Below are positions 1 to 5,894 of a stretch of DNA of 6,946 nucleotides, piece after piece; position 1 is the first letter of the stretch; every line of letters begins with the position of its first letter. Source of the DNA: Nanobdellota archaeon (GTDB lineage Archaea > Nanobdellota > Nanobdellia > SCGC-AAA011-G17 > ARS1403); the NCBI GenBank assembly GCA_018831025.1, contig JAHJRB010000087.1, forward strand, positions 1-6,946, written 5' to 3'. The position numbers and the translations under genes were made by a program. The notes below the pieces were generated by a model that saw only the letters and a list, made by a program, of their open reading frames with translations, was not told the origin of the DNA and did not search any database.

Positions 1-2
1 AT

Positions 3-29
3 GAAGGATTGAGAGTTTGGAAGAAGTAA
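3..29 (+). CDS. Possible 3' end of an upstream gene (partial)
   Basis: The frame beginning at base 3 reads EGLRVWKK and then TAA at 27-29. Such a lysine-rich end would suit the C-terminus of a gene lying upstream on the plus strand, perhaps another member of the glycan operon that resumes at 1311. Only eight codons are visible, so neither the family nor the coding status can be judged. It is listed because it bears on whether the TnpB element split an operon. Confidence 0.2.
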   Translation, partial: EGLRVWKK

Positions 30-39
30 CATATTCCCA

Positions 40-180
40 AAATAAATCACACTAAAGTGTGGGGCTTTCAGGAAAGTTATCCCTGAACTCATCCGCATTT
101 CCACAAAAAATGGCTTTGGAATCATCATTTGGAATGTATGGTTCTGTTACAGGAACCGAAACACTCTCACATATAGAGGA
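40..180 (-). ncRNA. Predicted omega RNA (reRNA) scaffold of TnpB, approximate extent
   Basis: The 3' end of tnpB and the adjoining right end hold three compact hairpins in a row. The first is at 140-157, with GGTT/AACC and CTG/CAG arms, a 3-nt loop and one bulged G. The second is at 67-87, a 6-bp TTCAGG/CCTGAA stem with a 9-nt loop. The third is the stem at 48-61. In characterised TnpB loci the guide RNA comes from this part of the element, with the scaffold covering the gene's 3' end and the guide reading into flanking DNA. Here the guide would be the minus strand below about position 40. The limits are estimates and no covariance test has been made. Confidence 0.4.
48..61 (-). repeat. Right-end hairpin of the TnpB element
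   Basis: CACACT-AA-AGTGTG forms a perfect 6-bp stem with a 2-nt loop. It contains the tnpB stop codon (52-54). It shares the CCCACACTT-like core with the left-end foldback, as expected for subterminal palindromes of IS200/IS605 elements. Confidence 0.65.
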
Positions 181-1212
181 ATGTTTAGCAAGATTAAAAC
201 TTGCATTTAAATCAGAATTTAAAGAGTATTCACAATGAACACATTTAAAAAAACCTTTGGAACGAATACCGAGATTTCCGCATTTGGAACATCTTTGGGA
301 AGTATGGCAGGGATTGACTTTAATAATTTTAATCCCATTAATAACAGCTTTGTAAGTAATGAAGTTTTGCAGTTGATAGAAACTCCATCCATTAAGCCAA
401 AAATTAAATCTCTTTCCTCTGCTTCCTTTTCTTATGTTTTTGATATTTTCCAATACAATAGTGTCTCCTGCTCCGCAATCACTAATAATTTGTCTGCTGA
501 TATTATGGTTAATCCAAGTCTTGAAGCGGTTTTCTCTTCCAGATATTTTTTTAAGCAATTTTCTGCTGGAACGAGTGCCTTTACTTTGGAGTTTAGACCT
601 CAAATTCTTGAACTTGATTCTGTATTGCTTAACTTTATTTCCTCTGAAGAATTTTTTATCAGAGGTAACAGCAATATGATTTATGCCGACATCAACACCA
701 ACGGTTTTCCCGTTGCTACAAGAAATGTCAGTATTGATGTCTCTGGCAAAGCTAATATGAAGGAACATTCTGTTAAATTTATCAATAGTAATTCTCATAG
801 TTTGATAATTCCAATCAAGGTATTTCCAATAATATTCAGGAACTTCAATAGGAATATCTTTTCTTCCATTAATAGTTGTTATCCTAACCTTTTCAAAAGA
901 GAAATTAAAAGTCCTCTTATCAAAGTCAAGAGGCATAATATCTTTAAAAATAGGTTTGTTACCTTTATTAGTCTTAACACTTTTAAGGGTTTGAGAAGCT
1001 ATTCTAATAGCATTAATAATAAATTGAGAGGGAAGATTAAATTTATCTTTAGCTTTGTAATAAACAAGATGATGAAGTTTATATCTATTAATAACTTTAT
1101 TCTTAAATCCAATATCAGAAATATAATTAATACATTTAGAATAAGTCTTCATAGTATCTGCAAGAAGACTATTATAAGGAATTTTAATTTTTATCGTAGC
1201 AACGGATTTCAT
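52..1212 (-). CDS. tnpB: TnpB, RNA-guided RuvC nuclease of IS200/IS605-family element
   Basis: This 386-residue protein is full length for TnpB (about 370-430). The N-terminal half (1-165) is the helix-rich OrfB_IS605 region. The RuvC-like core is complete: Asp174 in VGVDVGINHIAV, Glu255 in TIVLENIKNI, and Asp334 in SDLNASFNLAKH. A four-cysteine zinc ribbon lies between the last two (Cys308, Cys311, Cys324, Cys327). The family cuts DNA guided by an omega RNA made from the element's right end, which helps retain the element. The ATG at 1210-1212 has no Shine-Dalgarno sequence but lies 26 nt from a TATA box, which fits a leaderless mRNA. The tail after residue 345 is poorly conserved and overlaps the predicted omega RNA, and the stop codon falls inside the right-end hairpin. 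No frameshift or lost residue is seen, so it is probably active. Confidence 0.93.
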   Translation of the reverse strand: MKSVATIKIKIPYNSLLADTMKTYSKCINYISDIGFKNKVINRYKLHHLVYYKAKDKFNLPSQFIINAIRIASQTLKSVKTNKGNKPIFKDIMPLDFDKRTFNFSFEKVRITTINGRKDIPIEVPEYYWKYLDWNYQTMRITIDKFNRMFLHISFARDINTDISCSNGKTVGVDVGINHIAVTSDKKFFRGNKVKQYRIKFKNLRSKLQSKGTRSSRKLLKKISGRENRFKTWINHNISRQIISDCGAGDTIVLENIKNIRKGSRGKRFNFWLNGWSFYQLQNFITYKAVINGIKIIKVNPCHTSQRCSKCGNLGIRSKGFFKCVHCEYSLNSDLNASFNLAKHSSICESVSVPVTEPYIPNDDSKAIFCGNADEFRDNFPESPTL

Positions 1213-1233
1213 AGTATTTTTAAGAATTTTAAT

Positions 1234-1243
1234 CTTTATAAAC
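1234..1243 (-). promoter_or_regulatory. TATA box of tnpB
   Basis: Read on the minus strand this is GTTTATAAAG, close to the archaeal TATA consensus. Its centre lies 26 nt upstream of the tnpB ATG, so transcription should begin at or next to the start codon. Confidence 0.5.
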
Positions 1244-1258
1244 TTTATGGAGGTTTGA

Positions 1259-1301
1259 GTGTTTCTCCTCCCACACTTAAAAGTATGGGTATCCGAAACA
1301 C
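1259..1301. repeat. Left-end foldback hairpin of the TnpB element
   Basis: Outer arms GTGTTTC (1259-1265) and GAAACAC (1295-1301) are perfect inverted copies. They enclose an inner stem of CCCACACTT (1270-1278) and AAGTATGGG (1281-1289) with one C-A mismatch and a 2-nt loop. The structure lies just upstream of tnpB in the gene's own direction, where IS200/IS605 elements carry the left-end hairpin recognised by TnpA. Confidence 0.65.
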
Positions 1302-1310
1302 AAATTTTTT

Positions 1311-3524
1311 ATGAAAAGAGGGGGGAAAGACAGGTCATTTATATTGTATTGTTCTACTTATCCGCCTAGGGAATGCGGTATTGCTACTTTTACTAAAGAT
1401 TTAACTACAGCTATGGATAAAAGATTTAACCCAAGTTTGAAATCTAAAATTTTAGCTATTAATGAAAATGGGAGTAGTATCTATAAATATAATCCTAAAG
1501 TTAAAATGCAGCTGAATGAAAGCGATATAGAAAATTACATTGAAGCTGCTGAAAAAATAAATAATATGGATAAAATAAAATTAGTCTGTATTGAGCATGA
1601 GTTTGGGATTTTTGGCGGAGAAGAGAATGGAGAATTTTTAATTGCATTTTTAGAAAAATTAGAAAAGCCGGTTGTTGTTACATTTCATAGCATTGTTCCT
1701 GATCCAAGCGAGGAAAGATTAAGAGTTGTTAAAGCTATTGCTAAGAGAAGTAAAGCAATAACTGTTATGGCTGAAACTGCTGTTGATATTTTGAATAAAA
1801 CTTATGGAATACCTAGAAGTAAAATATATGTAATACATCATGGAGTGCCAAGCGTTAATTTTTTGAAAGATAATTCTAATATTAAAAAATCTTTAGGGTT
1901 AGAGGGAAGGACTGTTTTAAGCACTTTTGGACTTATTAATAGAGGAAAAGGAATTGAATATGTTATTAAATCATTGCCTGAACTTGTTAAGAAATTTCCT
2001 AATTTGTTGTACATTATTATTGGTGAGACTCACCCTGTTGTAAGAAAACAAGAAGGGGAGGATTATAGAAATAAACTGATACGATTAGTTAATAGATTAG
2101 GACTTAAGAATAATGTTAAGTTTTATAATAAGTATCTGACATTAGACGAGATAATTGAATATTTGAAAGCTACGGATATATATGTTTACAGTGCACTTGA
2201 TTTAAATCAAATTGTAAGTGGAACTCTTGCTTATGCTATGGGGGCTGGAAAGGCAATTGTTGCTACTCCAAGTTTATATGCTAAAGAAATGCTGAATGAT
2301 GAAAGGGGGTTTGTTGTTAAGTTTAAAGATTCTAAGAGTTATACTAAAACTTTTGAACAAATATTAGAAAATAAAAATTTAAAAAGAACTTTAGAAAAAA
2401 ATGCTTATGCCTTTACTAGAAAGATGACTTGGTCAAATGTGTCTGCCAATTATTTAGATGTTTTTAAGAAATTAATTACAGTTAAACAGAATGTTGGAGT
2501 CTATAAATTGCCTAAAATTAAGTTAAACCATTTAAAAAATATGACTGACTTTACAGGTATTATTCAACATGCTAAACATTCTATACCTAATAGAAATACA
2601 GGATATACGCTGGATGATAATTCAAGAGCTCTTATTGTTGCAACTATGGGTTATGATTTAAGGAAAAATGAAAAAAGTTTAAAGTTAATAAATACTTATT
2701 TGAGTTATATTTATCATTCTCAAATGGAAGATGGGAATCTTCATAATTTAATGTCTTATGATAAAAAATTTTTAGATGAAAAGGGAAGCGAGGATTCTTA
2801 TGGGAGAACTTTATGGGCATGTGGAAGGGTAATAAATAGTAAATTAGGTAGTAATTTTAAAGATACTGCCAAATTTATTTTTGATAATGCTCTAAAAAAT
2901 CTTGATTCTATTAATAGTGTAAGGGCAAATGTTTATAGTTTAATTGGTCTTTACCATTATTATAAGGCTTATAATGAAGAAGATTTAAAAGATAAAATTA
3001 AGAAAATAGCTGATAAATTAATTAGTTCTTATAATGAAGCTAGTGAAAAAGGATGGAATTGGTTTGAAGATTCTCTGACTTATAGTAATGGAAAAATTCC
3101 AGAAGCTCTTTATCTTGCTTATGAGGTTACTAATGATAATAAATATTTAGAAGTAGCTGAGAAGAGTGTTAGTTTTTTAACTAGCTTATTAATGTTAAAT
3201 GGAAGACTAGTGCTTATTGGTCATAAGGGTTGGTATAAAAGAGGGGGAGAAAGAGCATTTTATGATCAACAACCAGTAGATGCTTCTTCAATGGTGCAGT
3301 TATATATGACTGCTTATAGGATTACTAGGAAGAAAGAATATTATGATAATGCTTTCTTAAGTTTTCAGTGGTTTTTGGGAAGAAACACTCTAAATCAAGT
3401 AATCTATGACGAGAATACGGGCGGTTGCTATGATGGATTATTACCTAATTGTATTAATCTAAATCAGGGAGCGGAAAGCACAATAAGTTATTTATTAGCT
3501 AGATTGAGTTTGGAGGGGAAATGA
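1311..3524 (+). CDS. GT4-family glycosyltransferase fused to a six-hairpin glycosidase-like domain
   Basis: This 737-residue cytoplasmic-type protein has two parts and no signal peptide or membrane segment. Residues 8-390 are a GT-B fold of family GT4, of the mannosyltransferase-like group that begins STYPPRECGIATFTKDL (15-31). It shows the donor-side stretch STFGLINRGKGIEYVI (204-219), HHGV (176-179) and a C-terminal Rossmann half with GTLAYAMGAGKAIVAT (304-319). The usual EX7E glutamates are not obvious there. Residues 408-737 resemble an (alpha/alpha)6 six-hairpin domain with GYTLDDNSRALIVA, SEDSYGRTLWACG, AFYDQQPVDASSM, FLGRN and NLNQGAEST. In bacteria this domain accompanies GT4 proteins in mannan-type clusters. 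The ATG at 1311 is the only good start, since the next Met is at residue 35. It has no Shine-Dalgarno and follows the insertion element directly. The stop overlaps the next gene by four bases. Confidence 0.88.
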   Translation: MKRGGKDRSFILYCSTYPPRECGIATFTKDLTTAMDKRFNPSLKSKILAINENGSSIYKYNPKVKMQLNESDIENYIEAAEKINNMDKIKLVCIEHEFGIFGGEENGEFLIAFLEKLEKPVVVTFHSIVPDPSEERLRVVKAIAKRSKAITVMAETAVDILNKTYGIPRSKIYVIHHGVPSVNFLKDNSNIKKSLGLEGRTVLSTFGLINRGKGIEYVIKSLPELVKKFPNLLYIIIGETHPVVRKQEGEDYRNKLIRLVNRLGLKNNVKFYNKYLTLDEIIEYLKATDIYVYSALDLNQIVSGTLAYAMGAGKAIVATPSLYAKEMLNDERGFVVKFKDSKSYTKTFEQILENKNLKRTLEKNAYAFTRKMTWSNVSANYLDVFKKLITVKQNVGVYKLPKIKLNHLKNMTDFTGIIQHAKHSIPNRNTGYTLDDNSRALIVATMGYDLRKNEKSLKLINTYLSYIYHSQMEDGNLHNLMSYDKKFLDEKGSEDSYGRTLWACGRVINSKLGSNFKDTAKFIFDNALKNLDSINSVRANVYSLIGLYHYYKAYNEEDLKDKIKKIADKLISSYNEASEKGWNWFEDSLTYSNGKIPEALYLAYEVTNDNKYLEVAEKSVSFLTSLLMLNGRLVLIGHKGWYKRGGERAFYDQQPVDASSMVQLYMTAYRITRKKEYYDNAFLSFQWFLGRNTLNQVIYDENTGGCYDGLLPNCINLNQGAESTISYLLARLSLEGK
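3512..3518 (+). promoter_or_regulatory. Shine-Dalgarno of the PIG-L gene
   Basis: GGAGGGG lies within the last codons of the fused glycosyltransferase gene, 2 nt before the next ATG. It supports the start at 3521, which overlaps the preceding stop as ATGA. Together they point to coupled translation. Confidence 0.6.
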
Positions 3525-4099
3525 CTAAATCTCTTGTGATTGTTGCACATCCGGATGATGAATTAATTTGGATGGGCGGATTTATTCTAAAAAATAAAGA
3601 TTGGAATTTTGATGTAATTACTTTATGCAGGAAAGATGATTTGGACAGAGCCCCTAGATTTCAGAAAGTTTGTAAGGAATTAAATGTTAACCGCTGCAGC
3701 ATGAGTGACTTAGAAGATGAAGCTTTAACAAATGTTAGGGAAAAGGATATTGTTGATAGAATTAAACAAATGTTAAAAAATAATGATTATGATTATGTTT
3801 TTACTCATGGACTTAATGGAGAATATGGTCATAAAAGACATAAAGAGATATATAAAGCTGTAAAAAATATGGTTAAAAGAAAAGAATTGATATGCAAAAA
3901 AATATTTTATTTTTCTTATAAGAAAAATGGTAGTTCTTGTTATATAAATTCTAATGCAGATAAATTTATAAGACTGGATAATGGTACTTTCTCTAAGAAA
4001 AAAAGCTTAATTAAAGAAACTTATGGTTTTCCTGAAGGAGGATTTGAGGAAAAAAGTTGTTTGAACAAAGAAGCTTTTAATATTTTAAAGATAAGATGA
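3521..4099 (+). CDS. PIG-L/LmbE-family de-N-acetylase
   Basis: This 192-residue protein opens with the family's metal-binding and catalytic motif AHPDDE (residues 9-14: His10, Asp12, Asp13, Glu14). The second metal-site motif is GHKRH (103-107, with His104 and His107), preceded by His96 in FTHG. PIG-L/LmbE enzymes are zinc-dependent amidases that remove acetyl groups from N-acetylated sugars such as GlcNAc in glycolipids or polysaccharides. The protein is a little shorter than the usual 220-270 residues, mostly at the C-terminus, but keeps every motif. It is joined by ATGA overlaps to glycosyltransferase genes on both sides. This suggests it deacetylates an intermediate or product of the same glycan pathway. 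The true substrate cannot be read from the sequence. Confidence 0.88.
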   Translation: MTKSLVIVAHPDDELIWMGGFILKNKDWNFDVITLCRKDDLDRAPRFQKVCKELNVNRCSMSDLEDEALTNVREKDIVDRIKQMLKNNDYDYVFTHGLNGEYGHKRHKEIYKAVKNMVKRKELICKKIFYFSYKKNGSSCYINSNADKFIRLDNGTFSKKKSLIKETYGFPEGGFEEKSCLNKEAFNILKIR

Positions 4100-5235
4100 G
4101 ATCAGTTGTGCTATATGCTCATCCACCTGAACCAGATGGGTTGAGTATCCAGGGTCATTTTTTGTGGAAAGGATTATTAGAGAACCATTATGATAGTTGG
4201 CCTTGTAATCCGGAGGGGGGATTGCAAAAGGAATTTTGGTATAAGAATTTTAAGCCGGAGGTAGCTTATGGAATTGGTTATTGGGGTAATACTCCGCTGC
4301 TTGTTCATGATCCACTTAAATATGGCATAACTCCTGTTCCTTGGTTTAATGCTGATGGGTGGGTTGCGAATTATCATGATGATTTATCTAAATTGCCGCT
4401 TATGTTTACAACAAGTGAATGGGTAAGACAAACCTATAAGAGAGATGGTGTGGATGTAAAAAATATGGTGCCTATGCATATTGGAATTGATACTGATAAT
4501 TATAGGCCTATAAAAGATATGATTTCTGTGAATAAAGTTAGAGAGCTATTAGGAATACAACCACATGAAAAAATGCTATTAACTGTTGGCGGAGATGTTA
4601 CCTCTAAGGGTGCGCAGGAAATGTTTAAAGCTTTGGCTAAAGTTAATGAAGATTTCAAAGATTGGAAATACATTTGTAAAAGCTGGCCTAGTGATTGTGC
4701 CCATCAGTGGCATGATGAGGAAAGTAAATTAATTGAAGAACTTGGAATTAAAGATAAAGTTAAATTTATTGAAGGTAGTTTTAGTAGCGAGTTTATGCCT
4801 TATTTGTTAAACGCTGCAGATGTTTATTGTGCTCCTAGTAGATTAGAAGGTTTTGGGATGATTCAAGTAGAGGCGATGAGCTGCGGAAAGCCAGTTATTA
4901 GCATTAACCATATGGGGCCTAGTGAGACTATAATAAATGGCAAAACCGGGTTTTTAGCTAAAGTTGCTGAAAAAGTAATGTTGGAGCAAGAATGGGTTTA
5001 TCCTTGGATGGGATTTCCTGAAAAACAAATTATAAAATTTGAGGAAGGAAAGGTTTTTGGTTACAGAGCGGATGTTGAAGAATTAACTAAGTTTACTACA
5101 GAATTACTTACTAATGATACTTTAAGGGAAGAAATGGGTAAGAACGCAAGACAGCATGCAATAAATAGTTTTGATTATAAATTTATAGCTAGGAAAGTTG
5201 CTGAGGTTACTAAAGATAAGTTAGGGATTATATAA
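4096..5235 (+). CDS. GT4-family glycosyltransferase
   Basis: This 379-residue GT-B enzyme of family GT4 has no membrane segment. The N-terminal acceptor domain spans about 1-135 and starts VVLYAHPPEPDGLSIQGHFLWKG in two adjoining pieces. The linker MHIGID (127-132) is followed by the donor domain, with GGDVTSKGAQE (165-175) binding the nucleotide-sugar phosphates. The EX7E motif is intact: Glu251 and Glu259 in SRLEGFGMIQVEAMSCGKPV. NGKTGFL follows at 281-287. An unusual aromatic-rich insertion, about 295-322, follows the nucleotide-binding region. The start overlaps the previous stop by four bases and lacks a clear Shine-Dalgarno, so it is probably translated by coupling. It is the last gene of the three-gene glycan operon. 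Donor and acceptor sugars are unknown. Confidence 0.9.
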   Translation: MRSVVLYAHPPEPDGLSIQGHFLWKGLLENHYDSWPCNPEGGLQKEFWYKNFKPEVAYGIGYWGNTPLLVHDPLKYGITPVPWFNADGWVANYHDDLSKLPLMFTTSEWVRQTYKRDGVDVKNMVPMHIGIDTDNYRPIKDMISVNKVRELLGIQPHEKMLLTVGGDVTSKGAQEMFKALAKVNEDFKDWKYICKSWPSDCAHQWHDEESKLIEELGIKDKVKFIEGSFSSEFMPYLLNAADVYCAPSRLEGFGMIQVEAMSCGKPVISINHMGPSETIINGKTGFLAKVAEKVMLEQEWVYPWMGFPEKQIIKFEEGKVFGYRADVEELTKFTTELLTNDTLREEMGKNARQHAINSFDYKFIARKVAEVTKDKLGII

Positions 5236-5261
5236 AATATATTTCTTATTGAATAAATTGT

Positions 5262-5273
5262 TTTAAATTATAA
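5262..5273 (+). promoter_or_regulatory. TATA-like promoter for the membrane-protein frame at 5291
   Basis: TTTAAATTATAA is centred about 24 nt upstream of the ATG at 5291. This matches the leaderless spacing seen at tnpB, the zinc-ribbon gene and the transporter gene. The T run just after it (5278-5283) could also end the preceding operon. Confidence 0.45.
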
Positions 5274-5282
5274 CCTCTTTTT
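5265..5282 (+). repeat. Copy A of an 18-bp direct repeat
   Basis: AAATTATAACCTCTTTTT occurs here and again, identically, at 5869-5886. In both places ATTGA stands exactly 12 nt upstream. Copy A doubles as the TATA region of the membrane-protein frame. Confidence 0.7.
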
Positions 5283-5290
5283 TAAAAAAT

Positions 5291-5470
5291 ATGGAAGAAT
5301 TATGGGTTTTGATGATATTTGGATGATTTATTTTTTCATTATTAATAGCATTAATTGTTAATCATAGTCGTGATTTACTTAAGGAACTGGATAAATTTTC
5401 TTCTTACTTAAGATATTTTATTTATAGAAATGATAGTTGTTTTGAAATAATTTTTCTATTATTATTTACA
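5291..5470 (+). other. In-frame 5' extension of the membrane-protein gene, interrupted by TGA at 5324
   Basis: The frame of the coding region at 5471 stays open upstream to an ATG at 5291 except for a single TGA at 5324-5326. The first codons read MEELWVLMIFG. After the TGA come FIFSLLIALIV and a charged loop, then a second hydrophobic stretch that runs straight into residue 1 of the downstream part. With a residue in place of the stop, the first segment would be a normal membrane helix. Tryptophan is the simplest fit, because TGG to TGA is one transition. The whole would be a 141-residue protein with about three membrane helices. The TATA box at 5262-5273 serves this ATG, while nothing serves the GTG at 5471. 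The likely explanations are a recent nonsense mutation, a sequence error, or readthrough. Confidence 0.55.
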
Positions 5471-5716
5471 GTGGAACAAATAATTCTTGGTTCTTTGATT
5501 ATCCTTTATAGACAAAAAGCGGATTTAATTTTAACTATATTTATTCCAATTATATTAGGCACAGCATCTTTAAGGCATATTATCTCAAACATTAAAAGAA
5601 GAGCAAGTGAAATTGAAGCTAAAATATTATATCAAGAATATAATAAATGGTTAGATGAAGTTAAAATTTTAGTTGAAGAAATTAAGGAACTTAAAAAAAA
5701 TAAATCAAAGAAATAA
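5471..5716 (+). CDS. Small membrane protein, uninterrupted C-terminal part
   Basis: The longest uninterrupted frame here gives 81 residues from a GTG start. It contains two hydrophobic stretches, IILGSLIILY (4-13) and LILTIFIPIILGTASL (19-34), followed by a basic turn (KRRASE) and a charged helix (about 45-81) that may form a coiled coil and ends in lysines. The GTG has no Shine-Dalgarno or TATA box at a useful distance. The frame also continues upstream as convincing membrane-protein sequence to 5291, so the GTG is probably not the native start and the gene is likely a longer one with an internal TGA. No family is recognised. The 3' end overlaps a minus-strand microgene by 12 bases. Confidence 0.5.
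   Translation: MEQIILGSLIILYRQKADLILTIFIPIILGTASLRHIISNIKRRASEIEAKILYQEYNKWLDEVKILVEEIKELKKNKSKK
5693..5700 (-). terminator. T-run terminator after the minus-strand microgene
   Basis: Eight T on the minus strand follow the microgene's stop codon (5705-5707) within five bases. Archaeal RNA polymerase terminates at such T runs. The tract also encodes lysines of the convergent membrane protein, which weakens the argument. Confidence 0.35.
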
Positions 5717-5809
5717 AATTCTCCTACTTGCTTTTTTTGCTATTTCTATTCTTTCTAAAGTTTCTTTTATTTGCTTCTCATCATCTGTTTTTATTTTTTC
5801 TCCGTTCAT
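5705..5809 (-). CDS. Hypothetical 34-residue charged microprotein
   Basis: A minus-strand frame from ATG at 5809 to TGA at 5705-5707 encodes 34 residues. It starts MNGEKIKTDDEKQIKE and ends ASRRILFL, a probable amphipathic charged helix with no cysteine or membrane segment. Signals around it are unusually complete for so small a frame. GGGGTG (5814-5819) is a Shine-Dalgarno 4 nt before the ATG. TTTATATAA (5839-5847) is a strong TATA box whose expected start site leaves a short leader holding that Shine-Dalgarno. A run of eight T on the minus strand (5693-5700) follows the stop by a few bases. No family is recognised. It converges on, and overlaps by 12 bases, the membrane-protein gene. Confidence 0.45.
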   Translation of the reverse strand: MNGEKIKTDDEKQIKETLERIEIAKKASRRILFL

Positions 5810-5810
5810 T

Positions 5811-5894
5811 TTACACCCCTTTTTTATTATTAAACAAATTATATAAACATAATTGAGATAGAAAATATAAATTATAACCTCTTTTTGTTTCCAT
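5811..5894 (-). CDS. Possible 27-residue microgene upstream of the 34-residue one
   Basis: A minus-strand frame from ATG at 5894 (or the adjacent ATG at 5897) to TAA at 5811-5813 gives 27 residues, METKRGYNLYFLSQLCLYNL followed by FNNKKGV. It is rich in aromatic residues. AGGTGG sits 4 nt upstream of the inner ATG, and a TATA-like ATATATAAA lies further out at 5930-5938. It stops one base before the next microgene's ATG, as in an operon. However, it spans the TATA box proposed for that gene, and its composition is near that of AT-rich noise. This could be chance. Confidence 0.2.
   Translation of the reverse strand: METKRGYNLYFLSQLCLYNLFNNKKGV
5814..5819 (-). promoter_or_regulatory. Shine-Dalgarno of the minus-strand microgene
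   Basis: On the minus strand this reads GGGGTG, 4 nt upstream of the ATG at 5809. It matches the pyrimidine-rich 16S rRNA tail of archaea. Confidence 0.45.
5839..5847 (-). promoter_or_regulatory. TATA box on the minus strand for the 34-residue microgene
   Basis: TTTATATAA on the minus strand is centred 34 nt upstream of the ATG at 5809. The predicted start site about 25 nt further gives a leader of roughly 9 nt containing the GGGGTG. Confidence 0.45.
5869..5886 (+). repeat. Copy B of an 18-bp direct repeat
   Basis: This is identical to 5265-5282, with the same ATTGA at the same upstream distance. No plus-strand gene begins soon after it, so its role as a promoter here is doubtful. Confidence 0.7.

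Larger units (their letters stand above)
30..1310 (-). mobile_element. TnpB-only IS200/IS605-family (IS1341-type) element, approximate ends
   Basis: The element holds an intact tnpB on the minus strand and no TnpA (Y1 transposase). Its tnpB-upstream (left) end carries a long imperfect foldback at 1259-1301. Its right end carries a perfect stem at 48-61 that contains the tnpB stop codon. IS200/IS605 elements have subterminal hairpins rather than terminal inverted repeats and make no target duplication, so the exact ends cannot be read from this sequence alone. They probably lie at about 30-45 on one side and 1302-1310 on the other. Without TnpA the element would need help in trans to move. It abuts the start codon of the glycosyltransferase gene at 1311. 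Confidence 0.7.

Noticed and set aside
434..679. An 81-codon plus-strand frame inside the TnpB region
   Set aside because: It is a shadow of tnpB in another frame, with no start signals or recognisable motif.
1259..1301. The foldback as an intrinsic terminator or riboswitch of the glycosyltransferase gene
   Set aside because: Its position next to tnpB and its core shared with the right end fit an insertion-element end better. It has no T run in the right place and no known aptamer pattern.
235..1314. A 359-codon plus-strand frame across the TnpB region
   Set aside because: It is antisense to tnpB, whose protein has all family motifs. The frame's product is a low-complexity F/N/S/I-rich sequence with no recognisable domain.
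4177..4377. A 66-codon minus-strand frame inside the second glycosyltransferase gene
   Set aside because: It is antisense to a well-supported GT4 gene and shows no promoter, ribosome site or family motif.
3522..5326. Genome-wide reassignment of TGA to an amino acid
   Set aside because: TGA ends both the fused glycosyltransferase (3522) and the PIG-L gene (4097) in tidy ATGA overlaps with complete downstream genes. Only one gene has an internal TGA.
5732..5738. Seven-T run as a terminator of the plus-strand membrane-protein gene
   Set aside because: It is possible, but the run lies within the minus-strand microgene as lysine codons, so it cannot be separated from coding sequence.
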